Notes: generated from the letters alone by a model not told the origin. Shown: positions 6,227 through 14,778, counted from the stretch's first letter. The stretch is 20,994 nucleotides of DNA from JANJUB01 sp040081075 (GCA_040081075.1 JBEBHJ010000063.1:1-20994); one strand, 5' to 3'. Made by a program: numbers and translations.

Positions 6227-7272
6227 TCAGGCGAGTTCAGCGTTATTGAGACCGGGGTAATACTTCGGAATCGATAACGTTGAAACGCCACTGGGAACCG
6301 ACATTTTTGGATAATTCGACGCGAGGTATCTCAGGAAGTCTTTCGCTCCTTCTTGCTCCGTTTCTGAGCCGGAGTTAAACACAGAAAAAACGTGTCGCGC
6401 AAACACGGTGCGGCTCGGGTAGATCAAAACGTAATCTGGATTGCTTGCGGCCGCACTCTCAAGAGAAGAAGCATAGTTGAGCACACAGTCAGCGTCTAGA
6501 ATGCCACTAACAAAGGCCTCAATATGGGATTTTGAGCCTTCAGGCGCATCGACAAATCCAGTGCGCTTCAACTTTGAAAGAAAGTTCTTGAAGCCGGCTT
6601 TGTTGCTTAGACCAGTTAGGTCACTCGGACTTTGCGTTGTTTGGGCGAATCCCCAAAGGGCCCAACCCAAAACCAGTGTTCCTGAACTTGAGTCAAGTGG
6701 ATTAGCAAAGGACCATCGCAACTTACCGCTGGAAAGTTCTTCCCACGGGTTTGATGAACTGAACACTTCGCGAACCTTCGCCTCGCTCGATCTCTTCGCC
6801 AAAACTGCTACTGGCACAGAAGTTATCACGCGATACGACTCCGGATCATCTAGATTGACGGCTTCTTCGCGCCACTTGCCACTGTATGCCTCGGCAAAGC
6901 GTCGCCCAAGTTCGTCGCAGCTCGCCATCCACCCAGATATCCCCTGCAAACCCTTCGGGCCGGCCGCAAGCAAGGTGTGAAGGGCTTTTCTTGTTTCCTT
7001 CGGCGGACTGAACTTGAGCGTGAATCGCGACTGACTCTTCTCGTAGCCAGCCTTTAAACCTTGCAGGACCTTGGTGTGGTGCTGCTGGCGAGGACTGTGA
7101 TTGTTTGCCGATTTCCGGTCGGCATTGAATTGTCGCCTCCGGATGGCTGATCGCCTTGTTTGACCGAACCACTTGCGCTACCAGTTGGGCTCCCCAAAAG
7201 TTTCCACCCACCCACTCCCAAACCAATCAGGATGAGCAGAATCGCAACCTTCCCAACAAGGGTTATCTTCAT
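6227..7272 (-). pseudogene. extracellular solute-binding protein, frameshifted
   Basis: Two frames together make one exported substrate-binding protein of about 347 residues. From the ATG at 7272 the first frame gives an N-terminal membrane/signal helix (MKITLVGKVAILLILIGLGV), a Ser/Gly-rich linker and the first strand TITVLASSTT, then runs into TAA at 7056-7054. The second frame continues without a gap as KVLQGLKAGYEKSQSRFTLKF and runs to 6227, including the hinge region ESYRVITSVPVAVLAK and a C-terminal YPSRTVFARHVFSVF ... AKDFLRYLAS segment. These are typical of solute-binding domains also found next to VWA domains. The switch is best explained by a 2-base (CA) duplication in ACCACACC at 7073-7080. 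It could be a true lesion or an assembly error. The ligand is unknown. Confidence 0.7.
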
Positions 7273-7334
7273 AACATGTGATACGGTCTTAGTTGGTTAG
7301 CGGAGGCGGTCCTTAACAGAGCCTTAATAACTCG

Positions 7335-7853
7335 TTAGGCGGGCTCTTCTTCGGCCATTTCAACTTTGGCTTCTGGCTCAGGTTCTGCTACAGCAACCGG
7401 GGCATTCGGATCGAACACTGTAACATTGACCGTGGCATCCACTTCGGCGTGCAAGTCGATCATGACGGGGATTGTCCCGAGCTTCTTTATTGGCGAGAAC
7501 AGTCCGACTTGGCGCTTCTCTACCGTAACTTTTAGTTGAGCGGAAATCGCATCAGCAACATCCTGAGAGGTTACGGCACCAAACAGCTTGCCCAGCTCGC
7601 GACCGACTTTGCCTTCGATCTTAACTTCCTGCCCTTCAAGCTTCTCCTTGAGGGTTTGTGCGGCGGCAATCGTATCGGCGTTCCGTGCAGACATTGCCTT
7701 CTTGCGGCGCTCCAAGACTCCAAGTTGGTTCTTGTCGGCGATAATCGCCATGCCACGTGGGAACAAGAAATTGCGCGCATAGCCGTCGGCTACCGTTACC
7801 ACGGTGTTCTCTTTGCCGAGCTTCGGCACCGATTGTTTCAAAATCACTTTCAT
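7335..7853 (-). CDS. rplI: 50S ribosomal protein L9
   Basis: This encodes 172 residues. It starts MKVILKQSVPKLGKENTVV, and the diagnostic N-terminal domain continues with VADGYARNFLFPRGMAIIA, the usual L9 signature that binds 23S rRNA. The central connecting helix (ERRKKAMSARNADTIAAAQ) and the C-terminal domain follow. Typical L9 is about 148 residues. This one carries an extra acidic, Pro/Ala/Glu-rich tail of about 20 residues (AEPEPEAKVEMAEEEPA). The ATG at 7853 is 10 bases after the mlaD-like stop; a TAGGAT hexamer lies seven bases before it. The gene is away from the common rpsF-ssb-rpsR neighbours. Longer upstream readings into the mlaD-like gene are not credible. Confidence 0.95.
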   Translation of the reverse strand: MKVILKQSVPKLGKENTVVTVADGYARNFLFPRGMAIIADKNQLGVLERRKKAMSARNADTIAAAQTLKEKLEGQEVKIEGKVGRELGKLFGAVTSQDVADAISAQLKVTVEKRQVGLFSPIKKLGTIPVMIDLHAEVDATVNVTVFDPNAPVAVAEPEPEAKVEMAEEEPA

Positions 7854-7860
7854 CAGAAAA

Positions 7861-7866
7861 ATCCTA
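7861..7866 (-). promoter_or_regulatory. possible -10 hexamer of rplI
   Basis: TAGGAT lies seven bases before the rplI ATG, overlapping the end of the upstream gene. The spacing is one base off the six-base geometry seen elsewhere. Confidence 0.3.
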
Positions 7867-9279
7867 TTTACGGAAGCCAAACCCGAGCAAAAGCGCGTTG
7901 CGTTTGAAAACTGAATTCGCTCCGATCCACCCGTAGAACCCGCTTCCGAGCTCGTATCTTGCGCGAACATCCAAGCGAGGATTGTTCACATCAAAGAGAT
8001 CGCTCCTCAGCGACAGACCACGCGCGATTTGATATTCTACCCCGAGACCAGGCTTACTTGCATAGACTCCGTACCTGATTTCTCCTTTTCCACCATGAAA
8101 TGGCATGCCAGCCTGTAAGGTAATCCGATTCGTTTCGAAGGCATCAAACAGTCCAAAGTGAATCGGCGTCCCCCCTGCGTTGATGGTTCCCTCTATATCA
8201 GTGCGGTAATGGCGGGGCCGGGATTCTCCAATAATATCGAGGTTAGCCTGAAGGTCAATCTTCTTTCCGCCAAGCGAACCTCCCAAGAATTTCTGGATTT
8301 GTTTGGTGATTGTCTTCGCCTCGTCGGCAATCTCGTTCGCCTTTTTGGTGAGTTCAACCGTGTTAGCTGAGATCACGACCCCGTTTTCGGCGATCTTCTC
8401 GCCGTTTGCTGCAATCTTGGTTCCGCTCTCGGTCATCTTTTCAACGTTTGACATCGTGTTCGCCAGTGGATCACGCAACTTGGGGTCTGTCACCATCGCA
8501 TTGAGATTTCCAACCAACTCGGTGGCTTTCGTAGAAGTCTCGTTGAGCTTCGTTAACATCGCCACGGCTTGATCGGTGAGCTTTCCGTCTTTCAAGAGCT
8601 TGGTTACCATCTGAGTGCTTTGGCGCACGTCTTTCAGAGCCATCGTCGCCGAATCCAGGGCGAGACCAATTTTCGCCTGATTTGCCAGCACTAACCGATC
8701 AATGCGAGTAGCCAATTGTCCAAACTGCCCGACGGTTTGCTCCGAGGTGTTCATGAGCTTCGAGACCCCCCCAACGAGTTTTCCATCCTTGAAAGTTCCC
8801 TGAACATCGGCCATAAGCGACTGCGTTGCCTTGAGGGTCTTTTCAAGCTCGGCGAGAGTCCCCTTTGCTTCAGGCATGAGTGAATCTAGTGGAGAGCCTC
8901 GTTTGCCAAGCAAGGTGGTTCCTTTCGGAAGAAAGCTCGTTTCAGATCCGGGAACGATCATGACCGGGTTATCGCCAAAACCGATCAGTGATGAAGGAAT
9001 CGTGATCGTGCTGCCAGCAGGCACTTTGACACCCTTCTTCAATTCCAATGTCAATTTGGCACGGCTCGCGGTTTCAAGTTCAACCGCCGACACCTGCCCT
9101 ACTCGCACGCCGGACATCAATATCTTGGAGCCAGATGTGATCCCCCCTGCATCGGGCATTGTTGCGTAGTAGATGTCAGTTTCAGGCTTGAAAAAGCTCC
9201 GGCCCAAGACGGCGTAGCCACCAAACAGAAGGCCCGCAAAGATCAGAACAAACAAGCCAACTTTCCACGCGCCACCCAT
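7864..9279 (-). CDS. MCE/MlaD family lipid-transport protein with C-terminal barrel-like domain
   Basis: This encodes 471 residues. A single N-terminal membrane helix (about residues 6-26) anchors it in the inner membrane. One MCE domain follows (about 35-115; YYATMPDAGGITSGSKILMSGVRVGQV is the typical opening). Residues about 135-325 form long amphipathic helices with degenerate short repeats (TKIAANGEKIAENGVVISANT). The last 140 residues (from KKIDLQANLDI) are alternating hydrophobic/polar strands ending LLLGFGFRK, resembling an outer-membrane barrel with a terminal aromatic. MCE proteins form hexameric rings that move lipids between membranes. No MlaE/MlaF partner is nearby. The ATG at 9279 was chosen because TACACT lies exactly six bases upstream and the helix begins there; longer readings overlap the divergent gene. 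Confidence 0.88.
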   Translation of the reverse strand: MGGAWKVGLFVLIFAGLLFGGYAVLGRSFFKPETDIYYATMPDAGGITSGSKILMSGVRVGQVSAVELETASRAKLTLELKKGVKVPAGSTITIPSSLIGFGDNPVMIVPGSETSFLPKGTTLLGKRGSPLDSLMPEAKGTLAELEKTLKATQSLMADVQGTFKDGKLVGGVSKLMNTSEQTVGQFGQLATRIDRLVLANQAKIGLALDSATMALKDVRQSTQMVTKLLKDGKLTDQAVAMLTKLNETSTKATELVGNLNAMVTDPKLRDPLANTMSNVEKMTESGTKIAANGEKIAENGVVISANTVELTKKANEIADEAKTITKQIQKFLGGSLGGKKIDLQANLDIIGESRPRHYRTDIEGTINAGGTPIHFGLFDAFETNRITLQAGMPFHGGKGEIRYGVYASKPGLGVEYQIARGLSLRSDLFDVNNPRLDVRARYELGSGFYGWIGANSVFKRNALLLGFGFRK

Positions 9280-9285
9280 AAGGGA

Positions 9286-9291
9286 AGTGTA
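9286..9291 (-). promoter_or_regulatory. -10 hexamer of putative leaderless promoter, MCE gene
   Basis: TACACT lies exactly six bases before the ATG at 9279 and helps decide that start. No Shine-Dalgarno is present. Confidence 0.45.
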
Positions 9292-9385
9292 GCGCAAATT
9301 CCAACTCAAAAAATGGGAGAAAATCCCTAGTGAACTAACGCATGAGTCGTGCGTCTGAGATAACATACAAAGTGAGGAACCGAAC

Positions 9386-10612
9386 ATGAATGATGTAACC
9401 CGAAGAGACTTGATGAAAGGCGGCGCTATGATTGCCGTTGGACTTGTTGCCCCGCGATGGTTTTCCCGCATTGCTGAAGCGGACATTCTCAAGGTGGCCC
9501 AAGGCGGTAAGGCAACCGGCGACACGGTGTTGGTGGTTTGTCAGTTGTCTGGCGGAAACGACGGCCTCAATACTCTGGTTCCCTATGCCAACAAGCGCTA
9601 CTACGAGTTGCGACCCGTTCTTGGTATCCCCGAAGACAAAGTCTTAAAGATTTCTAACGATATTGGTTTCCATCCGGGAATGAAGGGCTTTTCCGAGCTG
9701 TTCTCGGAGAAGAAGGTGGCTGTAATTCAAAATGTTGGCTATCCAAATGCCAATCGTTCGCACTTCAAGAGCATGGATATCTGGCACTCTGCGAGCCCCG
9801 AGCAGACCATGAAATACGGTTGGATCGGAAGGCACTTTGATCAGCAGATGGGGGTCGGCACCCTCAACCCTGTCGTAGCTCTTGGACTTTCAACCGACAA
9901 GCCCCTCGCGCTGACGGCCAAGAACGCCAGCATTCCCTGCTTCGCCAGCTTGGTAGACGTTCAATCCATGGTTGGCGACCCCGATGCGGAGGCAATGCTG
10001 AGAAAGATTCAAGGCATGGACGCTATGGAAGGTTCGGCAACCCGAGTCGTACAGCAAGCAAATCGAAGCGCTCTTGACGCGATGTCAGTTCTCAACAAGC
10101 AGCTCAAGGAATTCACTCCAAAACAAACTTACGGTAACGACGCATTTGGCAATGGTTTCAAGCAGATATCCCAACTCGTGGCAACTTCTCCTGCTACACG
10201 TGTGGTTTATTTGAGCAACGGCGGATTTGATACCCACGCGCGACAAGCCGAATCGCAAGAGAAACTGTTAACTAACCTCAGCAACGCCGTGCTCGCATTC
10301 CAACGCGAGATGGAAGCCATTGGTCGGGCCGATAAAGTTGTGGTTCTCGTTTTCTCAGAGTTCGGTCGGCGAACCTATGAGAACGCTTCGGGAGGTACGG
10401 ACCATGGCGCCGCTGGTCCAATGTTCCTCATTGGCCAGAATGTTAAGGGCGGACTGTACGGGAAACTTCCGAATCTCAATGATCTAGAAGATGGCGACCT
10501 CAAGTTTGATATTGACTTTCGCCAAGTTTATGCGACCGCCCTAGATAACTGGATCGGCGGTGACTCTGGCATGGTTCTCGGAAAAGAGTTCACGAAGATT
10601 GGCGCGATCTAA
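9386..10612 (+). CDS. DUF1501 family protein with Tat signal
   Basis: This encodes 408 residues. The N-terminus TRRDLMKGGAMIAVGLVAP is a twin-arginine signal, so the protein is exported folded. The body shows the DUF1501 hallmarks: LVVCQLSGGNDGLNTLVPY (about 49-67), FHPGMKGFSELF, NRSHFKSMDIWHSA, GGFDTHARQ, and the C-terminal VVLVFSEFGRR with GTDHGAAGPMFLIG. These features are shared with the alkaline-phosphatase/sulfatase-like superfamily, so a metal-dependent hydrolase role is plausible but unproven. GAGGAA about 8 bases upstream is a good Shine-Dalgarno. In many genomes the partner is a DUF1800 gene directly upstream. Here the upstream neighbour is the divergent MCE gene and no DUF1800 is present. 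Confidence 0.9.
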   Translation: MNDVTRRDLMKGGAMIAVGLVAPRWFSRIAEADILKVAQGGKATGDTVLVVCQLSGGNDGLNTLVPYANKRYYELRPVLGIPEDKVLKISNDIGFHPGMKGFSELFSEKKVAVIQNVGYPNANRSHFKSMDIWHSASPEQTMKYGWIGRHFDQQMGVGTLNPVVALGLSTDKPLALTAKNASIPCFASLVDVQSMVGDPDAEAMLRKIQGMDAMEGSATRVVQQANRSALDAMSVLNKQLKEFTPKQTYGNDAFGNGFKQISQLVATSPATRVVYLSNGGFDTHARQAESQEKLLTNLSNAVLAFQREMEAIGRADKVVVLVFSEFGRRTYENASGGTDHGAAGPMFLIGQNVKGGLYGKLPNLNDLEDGDLKFDIDFRQVYATALDNWIGGDSGMVLGKEFTKIGAI

Positions 10613-10633
10613 AGCGGTACTCTTTGGGCTCAA

Positions 10634-11614
10634 ATGAGTCTGAAACCACTGGAATGGACCGACGCCGGGTTGCGAATGCTTGATCAGCGTGGCCTGCCTT
10701 TACGCCAAGACTGGATCCTCCTCGAATCGTTCGAGGAGGTCGCCCAGGCTATCCGTGATATGGTGATTCGTGGAGCGCCTGCAATTGGGATCGCGGCTGC
10801 TTACGGGATGGCTCTAGCCGCTAAATCTGGATCGGATTTGAGAGTGGCCACTGAAACGTTGGCCGAGAGCCGCCCTACAGCCGTGAACCTCTTCTGGGCA
10901 CTTGATCGTATCAGCAAACTAGGTTCCACCGATTTCGAGGCTATCCTTGCAGAAGCAAAGGCGATTGAACTCGAAGACCTTCAGATGAACCTTTCGATCG
11001 GGCACCATGGGGCTCGTCTGATTCCCGAAAACGCACGAATCCTCACCATCTGCAATACTGGCGCGCTGGCGACGGCGGGGCATGGGACCGCTTTAGGTGT
11101 TATTCGTTCGGCCATGTACCAAGGCAACGAAATCTTTGTGTATTCGTGCGAAACCCGCCCCCGAATGCAAGGGCTCCGACTCACCGCTTTCGAGCTCACC
11201 GAAGAAGGAATCCCTTTCAAGTCGATTGCTGACGGTGCCGCCGCTTCGATGATGAAAGCAGGCATGATTGACCTCGTGATCGCCGGAGCTGATCGAATCG
11301 CGGCAAACGGGGATAGCGCAAACAAGATTGGAACCTATGCGCTTGCGGTTGCCGCAAAGCACCATGGCATCCCCTTCTACATTGCGGCCCCCTCTTCGAC
11401 TCTGGACCGAGAAATCCCCGACGGATCGCACATCCCCATTGAGGAGCGATGCGCCGATGAGCTGACGATGATTGATGGAGTGAGAGTGGCGCCCGAATCA
11501 TGCCCCGTCTTCAATCCAGCCTTTGATGTAACTCCCGGCGAGCTGATCACGGCCATCATTACGGAAGAGGGTGTGTTCCATTCGCCCTACGCCTTCGCAA
11601 ACAATGGCGCATAA
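10634..11614 (+). CDS. mtnA: S-methyl-5-thioribose-1-phosphate isomerase
   Basis: This encodes 326 residues. MtnA isomerises methylthioribose-1-phosphate to methylthioribulose-1-phosphate in methionine salvage. The diagnostic motifs are present: RGAPAIGIAAAYG (46-58), LTICNTGALATAGHGTALG (137-155) with the catalytic Cys140, and IAGADRIAANGD (216-227) with the catalytic Asp220, followed by NKIGTYALA. The protein is slightly shorter than typical family members (about 340-350). It begins 21 bases after the DUF1501 stop. No other salvage gene (mtnP, mtnB, mtnK) is nearby, although a nucleoside-type transporter follows three genes later. The eIF2B-like alternative is excluded by the full catalytic set. 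Confidence 0.94.
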   Translation: MSLKPLEWTDAGLRMLDQRGLPLRQDWILLESFEEVAQAIRDMVIRGAPAIGIAAAYGMALAAKSGSDLRVATETLAESRPTAVNLFWALDRISKLGSTDFEAILAEAKAIELEDLQMNLSIGHHGARLIPENARILTICNTGALATAGHGTALGVIRSAMYQGNEIFVYSCETRPRMQGLRLTAFELTEEGIPFKSIADGAAASMMKAGMIDLVIAGADRIAANGDSANKIGTYALAVAAKHHGIPFYIAAPSSTLDREIPDGSHIPIEERCADELTMIDGVRVAPESCPVFNPAFDVTPGELITAIITEEGVFHSPYAFANNGA

Positions 11615-11615
11615 T
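11610..11615 (+). promoter_or_regulatory. -10 hexamer of putative leaderless promoter, cNMP-binding gene
   Basis: CATAAT lies exactly six bases before the ATG at 11622 and overlaps the mtnA stop codon. It supports this start over the longer reading from 11571. Confidence 0.45.
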
Positions 11616-11621
11616 TGCGGC

Positions 11622-12065
11622 ATGGACTTGGCCAAGCAACTTTCCTACAATTATGTTTTTCGAGGGCTCACCCAATCCGCGATCAACGGCCTCGCCGCTA
11701 TTGCAAGCGTGCAAACATTTCGTGGCGGCGATACCCTCATTCGGCAGTTTGATTACAACACTGATGTGATGGTCATCTTAGAGGGCGAAACGCTCATCCG
11801 TTCGTTCTCTGGTGACTTAATCGCAGAATGTGGCCCTGGCTCAATCCTGGGAGAGATTTCACTCATTGACGATCAGCCTAGGTCGGCTACTGTGGTGGCC
11901 AAAGGGGACTGCCAAGTCGCAATACTTCCGAGCATAGCCTTCCGCGGAATAATGGATTCTGATCCACGAACGGCCGCTACGGTCATGACAAATCTGAGCA
12001 AAGTGCTCTGTCGAAGATTGCGCGCTATGAACGTCCAACTGGACTCCATCGGGTTAAGTGGCTAG
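11622..12065 (+). CDS. cyclic nucleotide-binding domain protein
   Basis: This encodes 147 residues, a single Crp-type cNMP-binding domain with no DNA-binding domain. It starts with the usual short helix (LSYNYVFRGLTQSAINGLAAI), continues with strands around GGDTLIRQFDYNTDVMVILEGE, then the phosphate-binding cassette GSILGEISLIDDQPRSATVVA, which keeps the Glu and Arg needed for nucleotide contact. A terminal helix (MTNLSKVLCRRLRAMNVQL) follows, where Crp would continue into its HTH. It may act as a free-standing sensor or as a partner of another protein. Its stop overlaps the next gene by 8 bases, so translation is probably coupled. Confidence 0.85.
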   Translation: MDLAKQLSYNYVFRGLTQSAINGLAAIASVQTFRGGDTLIRQFDYNTDVMVILEGETLIRSFSGDLIAECGPGSILGEISLIDDQPRSATVVAKGDCQVAILPSIAFRGIMDSDPRTAATVMTNLSKVLCRRLRAMNVQLDSIGLSG

Positions 12066-13245
12066 CGAGGTCGTCATTATCGGCGGTGGTGCTATCGGGC
12101 TTTGTTGTGCTCACTACCTGCTAGCCGATGGACATTCCGTAACGGTGATTGAACGAAACGGGGGTCGCGGGGGTACGTCTTGGGGCAACGCCGGAATGGT
12201 GGTTCCTAGTCACTTTGAGCCTCTCGCAAATCCTGGAATGCTCAAGTTGGGTCTGAAAATGATGCTGAACCCCGAGGGCCCGCTTGGATTTGGAGGGCTC
12301 AATCCTGAACTCCTGGGCTGGATGCGGCGTTTTATGTCACACGCAACTCACGAGCATGTTGAAGCAACGAGCCAACTCATTCTAGACCTCAACTTACAAA
12401 GTCGCGAACTCTACCGCGACCTCATCGGCGACAAACTCAGCCTAACGGGCATGTTGATGGTTTGTAAGACCGAAAACGCCCTCGGCGGAGAAAGAACTCT
12501 AGCCAAAACCGCGAACAAATTGGGCCTCGCGACCGAGGAGTTAGATCGATTTGATCTGGCCAAACTTGGATTCGATGCTCTCGGTGCCATCCGGTTTTTG
12601 GACGACGCCTTCCTGGCGCCCACCACCTTCCTCACAAACCTTCGATCCAACCTACTTAACCAAGGGGTGCGGATTGTTGAAGCGGACGTGAAAGAGATCA
12701 ACTCATCGAGTGTGAAGACAAATTCTGGAGCCATCGGTGGCGACAAATTCGTGCTCGCCGCCGGAGCTTGGAGCCACCGACTGGTTGCAAATCTGCCCCT
12801 GATTCCGGGTCGCGGATACGGCTTTACCGTTTTGAATCCACCGAGAAGCACGGAGAACTGCGCCATCTTGGTAGAAGCTCGGGTTGCAACCACTCCTATG
12901 GACGATGGCCAAAGGTTCACAGGGGTGATGGAGCTCGGCGCTTACTCCAGTGAACCGAATCCACAAAAGCTCGACAAGATTAGAACGTCAATTCCAGAGT
13001 ATCTGCCCGCGTATGAGAACCACATATTCGATGAGCCTGTTTGGGTGGGGCACCGACCGTGTTCTCCCGACGGGCTGCCCTACATAGGTTCGTTTGCGGG
13101 AAAACCAAACTTGCTTGCCGCAACCGGACATGGGATGATGGGCATGAGCCTTGCCCCAATTACAGGCAAACTAGTTTCGCAACTCATAAACGATTCTCCG
13201 ACTTCAATAAACATTGCAAAGTGTTCCCCCAACCGATTTCTTTAG
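12058..13245 (+). CDS. FAD-dependent D-amino-acid dehydrogenase-like oxidoreductase (DadA family)
   Basis: This encodes 395 residues from a GTG at 12058. The N-terminal dinucleotide-binding motif VVIIGGGAIGLCCAHYL with a following acidic end (VTVIER) binds FAD. TSWGNAGMVVPSHFEPLA (about 40-57) is the characteristic DadA signature, and the C-terminal VGHRPCSPDGLPYIG ... LLAATGHGMMGMSLAPITGKLVSQLI closes the flavin site. Family members oxidise D-amino acids, D-hydroxyproline or similar imino compounds and pass electrons to the respiratory chain. The specific substrate cannot be assigned. The gene overlaps the cNMP-binding gene by 8 bases, and the ABC ATPase starts 31 bases after its stop. Confidence 0.88.
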   Translation: MASEVVIIGGGAIGLCCAHYLLADGHSVTVIERNGGRGGTSWGNAGMVVPSHFEPLANPGMLKLGLKMMLNPEGPLGFGGLNPELLGWMRRFMSHATHEHVEATSQLILDLNLQSRELYRDLIGDKLSLTGMLMVCKTENALGGERTLAKTANKLGLATEELDRFDLAKLGFDALGAIRFLDDAFLAPTTFLTNLRSNLLNQGVRIVEADVKEINSSSVKTNSGAIGGDKFVLAAGAWSHRLVANLPLIPGRGYGFTVLNPPRSTENCAILVEARVATTPMDDGQRFTGVMELGAYSSEPNPQKLDKIRTSIPEYLPAYENHIFDEPVWVGHRPCSPDGLPYIGSFAGKPNLLAATGHGMMGMSLAPITGKLVSQLINDSPTSINIAKCSPNRFL

Positions 13246-13263
13246 GGCAGCGGCTTCTCCGGG

Positions 13264-13269
13264 TATCTT
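13264..13269 (+). promoter_or_regulatory. possible -10 hexamer of ABC transporter operon
   Basis: TATCTT lies exactly six bases before the GTG at 13276. It is the weakest member of the six-base set. Confidence 0.3.
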
Positions 13270-13275
13270 CATCCG

Positions 13276-14778
13276 GTGGATTCGGCAATCGCGGTTGCAA
13301 TGGAGGGCATTACCAAGCAATTTGGAACCGTGGTCGCACTTGATAATGTTTCTTTGAACGTAAGGAAGGGGTCAATCCACGCTGTAGTCGGCGAAAATGG
13401 CGCCGGCAAAACCACATTGATGAAGATTCTGTATGGGGCTTATCCCGCCACTACAGGACGTTACTCGGTAAACAGTAAATCGCAAAGGTTCAAGAATTCT
13501 GCGGAGGCTATTTCGGCCGGGATCGGAATGGTGAGCCAACACTACAGCATCATTGCTGAGCTAACGTGCCTGGAAAACCTCATGCTTGGATCGGAGCCAG
13601 GGTGGATGATTAGCAAAACGCCGGCCATCCAGCGAGCAAATGACCTGGCCAAACAAATGGGATTCCAGTTTGATTGGGAAGCTTCGGCTGCTACTCTAAG
13701 CCCAGCCGGTGCCCAAAAGCTTGAAATCCTCAAGCTCCTTTGGCGAAACTCTCAAATCATGATTTTGGACGAGCCAACGGCGATGTTGACTCCTCAAGAC
13801 AGCGATGCCCTTTTTGCTTCACTAAAGATGCTGGTGGACCGAGGGGCAACCGTCATTGTGGTTACCCACCGATTGCCTGAGGTCATTGAACATTGTGATC
13901 ATGTCACCGTGCTTCGCGGAGGCAAGTTGGTAGCGGACGAGCCTGTCAACGAGAGCGAGGCCAACCTAGCGAGCCGCCTCGCCGAGCTCATCGTCGGTCA
14001 TGCCGTGACCATGCCAGAACCAAGGGTGGCAAACCTCGGCGAATCCATTTTAGTCGTACGTGATGTCATGGTGAAGGGGTCTCGAGGCGATGATGCCGTT
14101 AAACGTGCGAACTTCGAACTTAGGGCCGGAGAGATTGTAGGGGTTGCTGGTGTGGATGGTAGCGGCCAACGCGAACTTTTCGCGGCGCTCTACGGCACGA
14201 CCCCTATCGCCGCCGGCAAAATTGAGTTTCACGGAGCAAGTATTCCTGCGACGCCTAGAGAACGGTTGCAGGCTGAAATCCGCTGGATTCCCGAAGATCG
14301 CCATGCTCAAGCCGTGATCGAGGAATGGCGGCTGGACGAGAATGCGGCCCTTGGGCAGCAACGCCAAACCCCATATTCAGACGGCGCCCGAGTGAATCGC
14401 ACCGGAAGGAAAGAAGCAGCCGAACAAATTGCCGCAAAGTTCAAAACGAAGTTTGGCAAGATTAGCGATCCTATCGCGAGCTTGAGCGGAGGCAATCAGC
14501 AACGCTTTGTGAACGCTAGGGCCCTGTATGCGTCGCCGAAACTAATCCTCGCCTTTCAACCTGCGCGAGGGCTTGATATTGAGGCAACGCGAGCCTTTTA
14601 TGAAGAACTTTCTTCGGCAGTGACCGCGGGAGCAACCGCTTTGGTGGTCAGCTTTGATCTTGATGAACTTCTGCAATACACGGATCGGATCCTGGTGATG
14701 AACCGCGGCGAGCTCTACGATGCTGGACAAACTCGTGACCGACTCGATATTGGAAAACTCATGGTGGGCGCTGCATGA
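13276..14778 (+). CDS. nucleoside-type ABC transporter, double ATP-binding subunit
   Basis: This encodes 500 residues with two ABC domains in one chain, as in the BmpA-type purine nucleoside importers (YufO/NupA) and the related RbsA. Domain 1 has Walker A GENGAGKT (39-46), Q-loop SQHY, and Walker B IMILDEPTA (161-169) but a degenerate signature (LSPAGAQ, 141-147). Domain 2 has a GVDGSGQRE loop without the Walker A lysine, an intact LSGGNQQR signature and LILAFQPARGLDIEA. The asymmetry suggests that one composite ATP site is catalytic. The start is the GTG at 13276; an ATG at 13300 is possible. The stop overlaps the first permease as ATGA. Confidence 0.92.
   Translation: MDSAIAVAMEGITKQFGTVVALDNVSLNVRKGSIHAVVGENGAGKTTLMKILYGAYPATTGRYSVNSKSQRFKNSAEAISAGIGMVSQHYSIIAELTCLENLMLGSEPGWMISKTPAIQRANDLAKQMGFQFDWEASAATLSPAGAQKLEILKLLWRNSQIMILDEPTAMLTPQDSDALFASLKMLVDRGATVIVVTHRLPEVIEHCDHVTVLRGGKLVADEPVNESEANLASRLAELIVGHAVTMPEPRVANLGESILVVRDVMVKGSRGDDAVKRANFELRAGEIVGVAGVDGSGQRELFAALYGTTPIAAGKIEFHGASIPATPRERLQAEIRWIPEDRHAQAVIEEWRLDENAALGQQRQTPYSDGARVNRTGRKEAAEQIAAKFKTKFGKISDPIASLSGGNQQRFVNARALYASPKLILAFQPARGLDIEATRAFYEELSSAVTAGATALVVSFDLDELLQYTDRILVMNRGELYDAGQTRDRLDIGKLMVGAA

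Noticed and set aside
7054..7090. Programmed ribosomal frameshift in the solute-binding gene
   Set aside because: No slippery heptamer, downstream pseudoknot or internal Shine-Dalgarno is visible, and the family is not known for recoding; a dinucleotide duplication or sequence error is simpler.
7854..7970. Longer rplI reading into the MCE gene
   Set aside because: Ribosomal protein L9 begins precisely at the MKVILK start; the extension is an out-of-frame shadow of the MCE gene.
9280..9525. Upstream extension of the MCE gene in frame
   Set aside because: It overlaps the divergent DUF1501 start, has no membrane-protein character, and the ATG at 9279 begins the expected membrane helix with a hexamer six bases upstream.
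14100..14778. Degenerate second ATP-binding domain as a sign of a broken gene
   Set aside because: Loss of the Walker A lysine in the second domain is normal for double-ABC subunits of the RbsA/NupA type.
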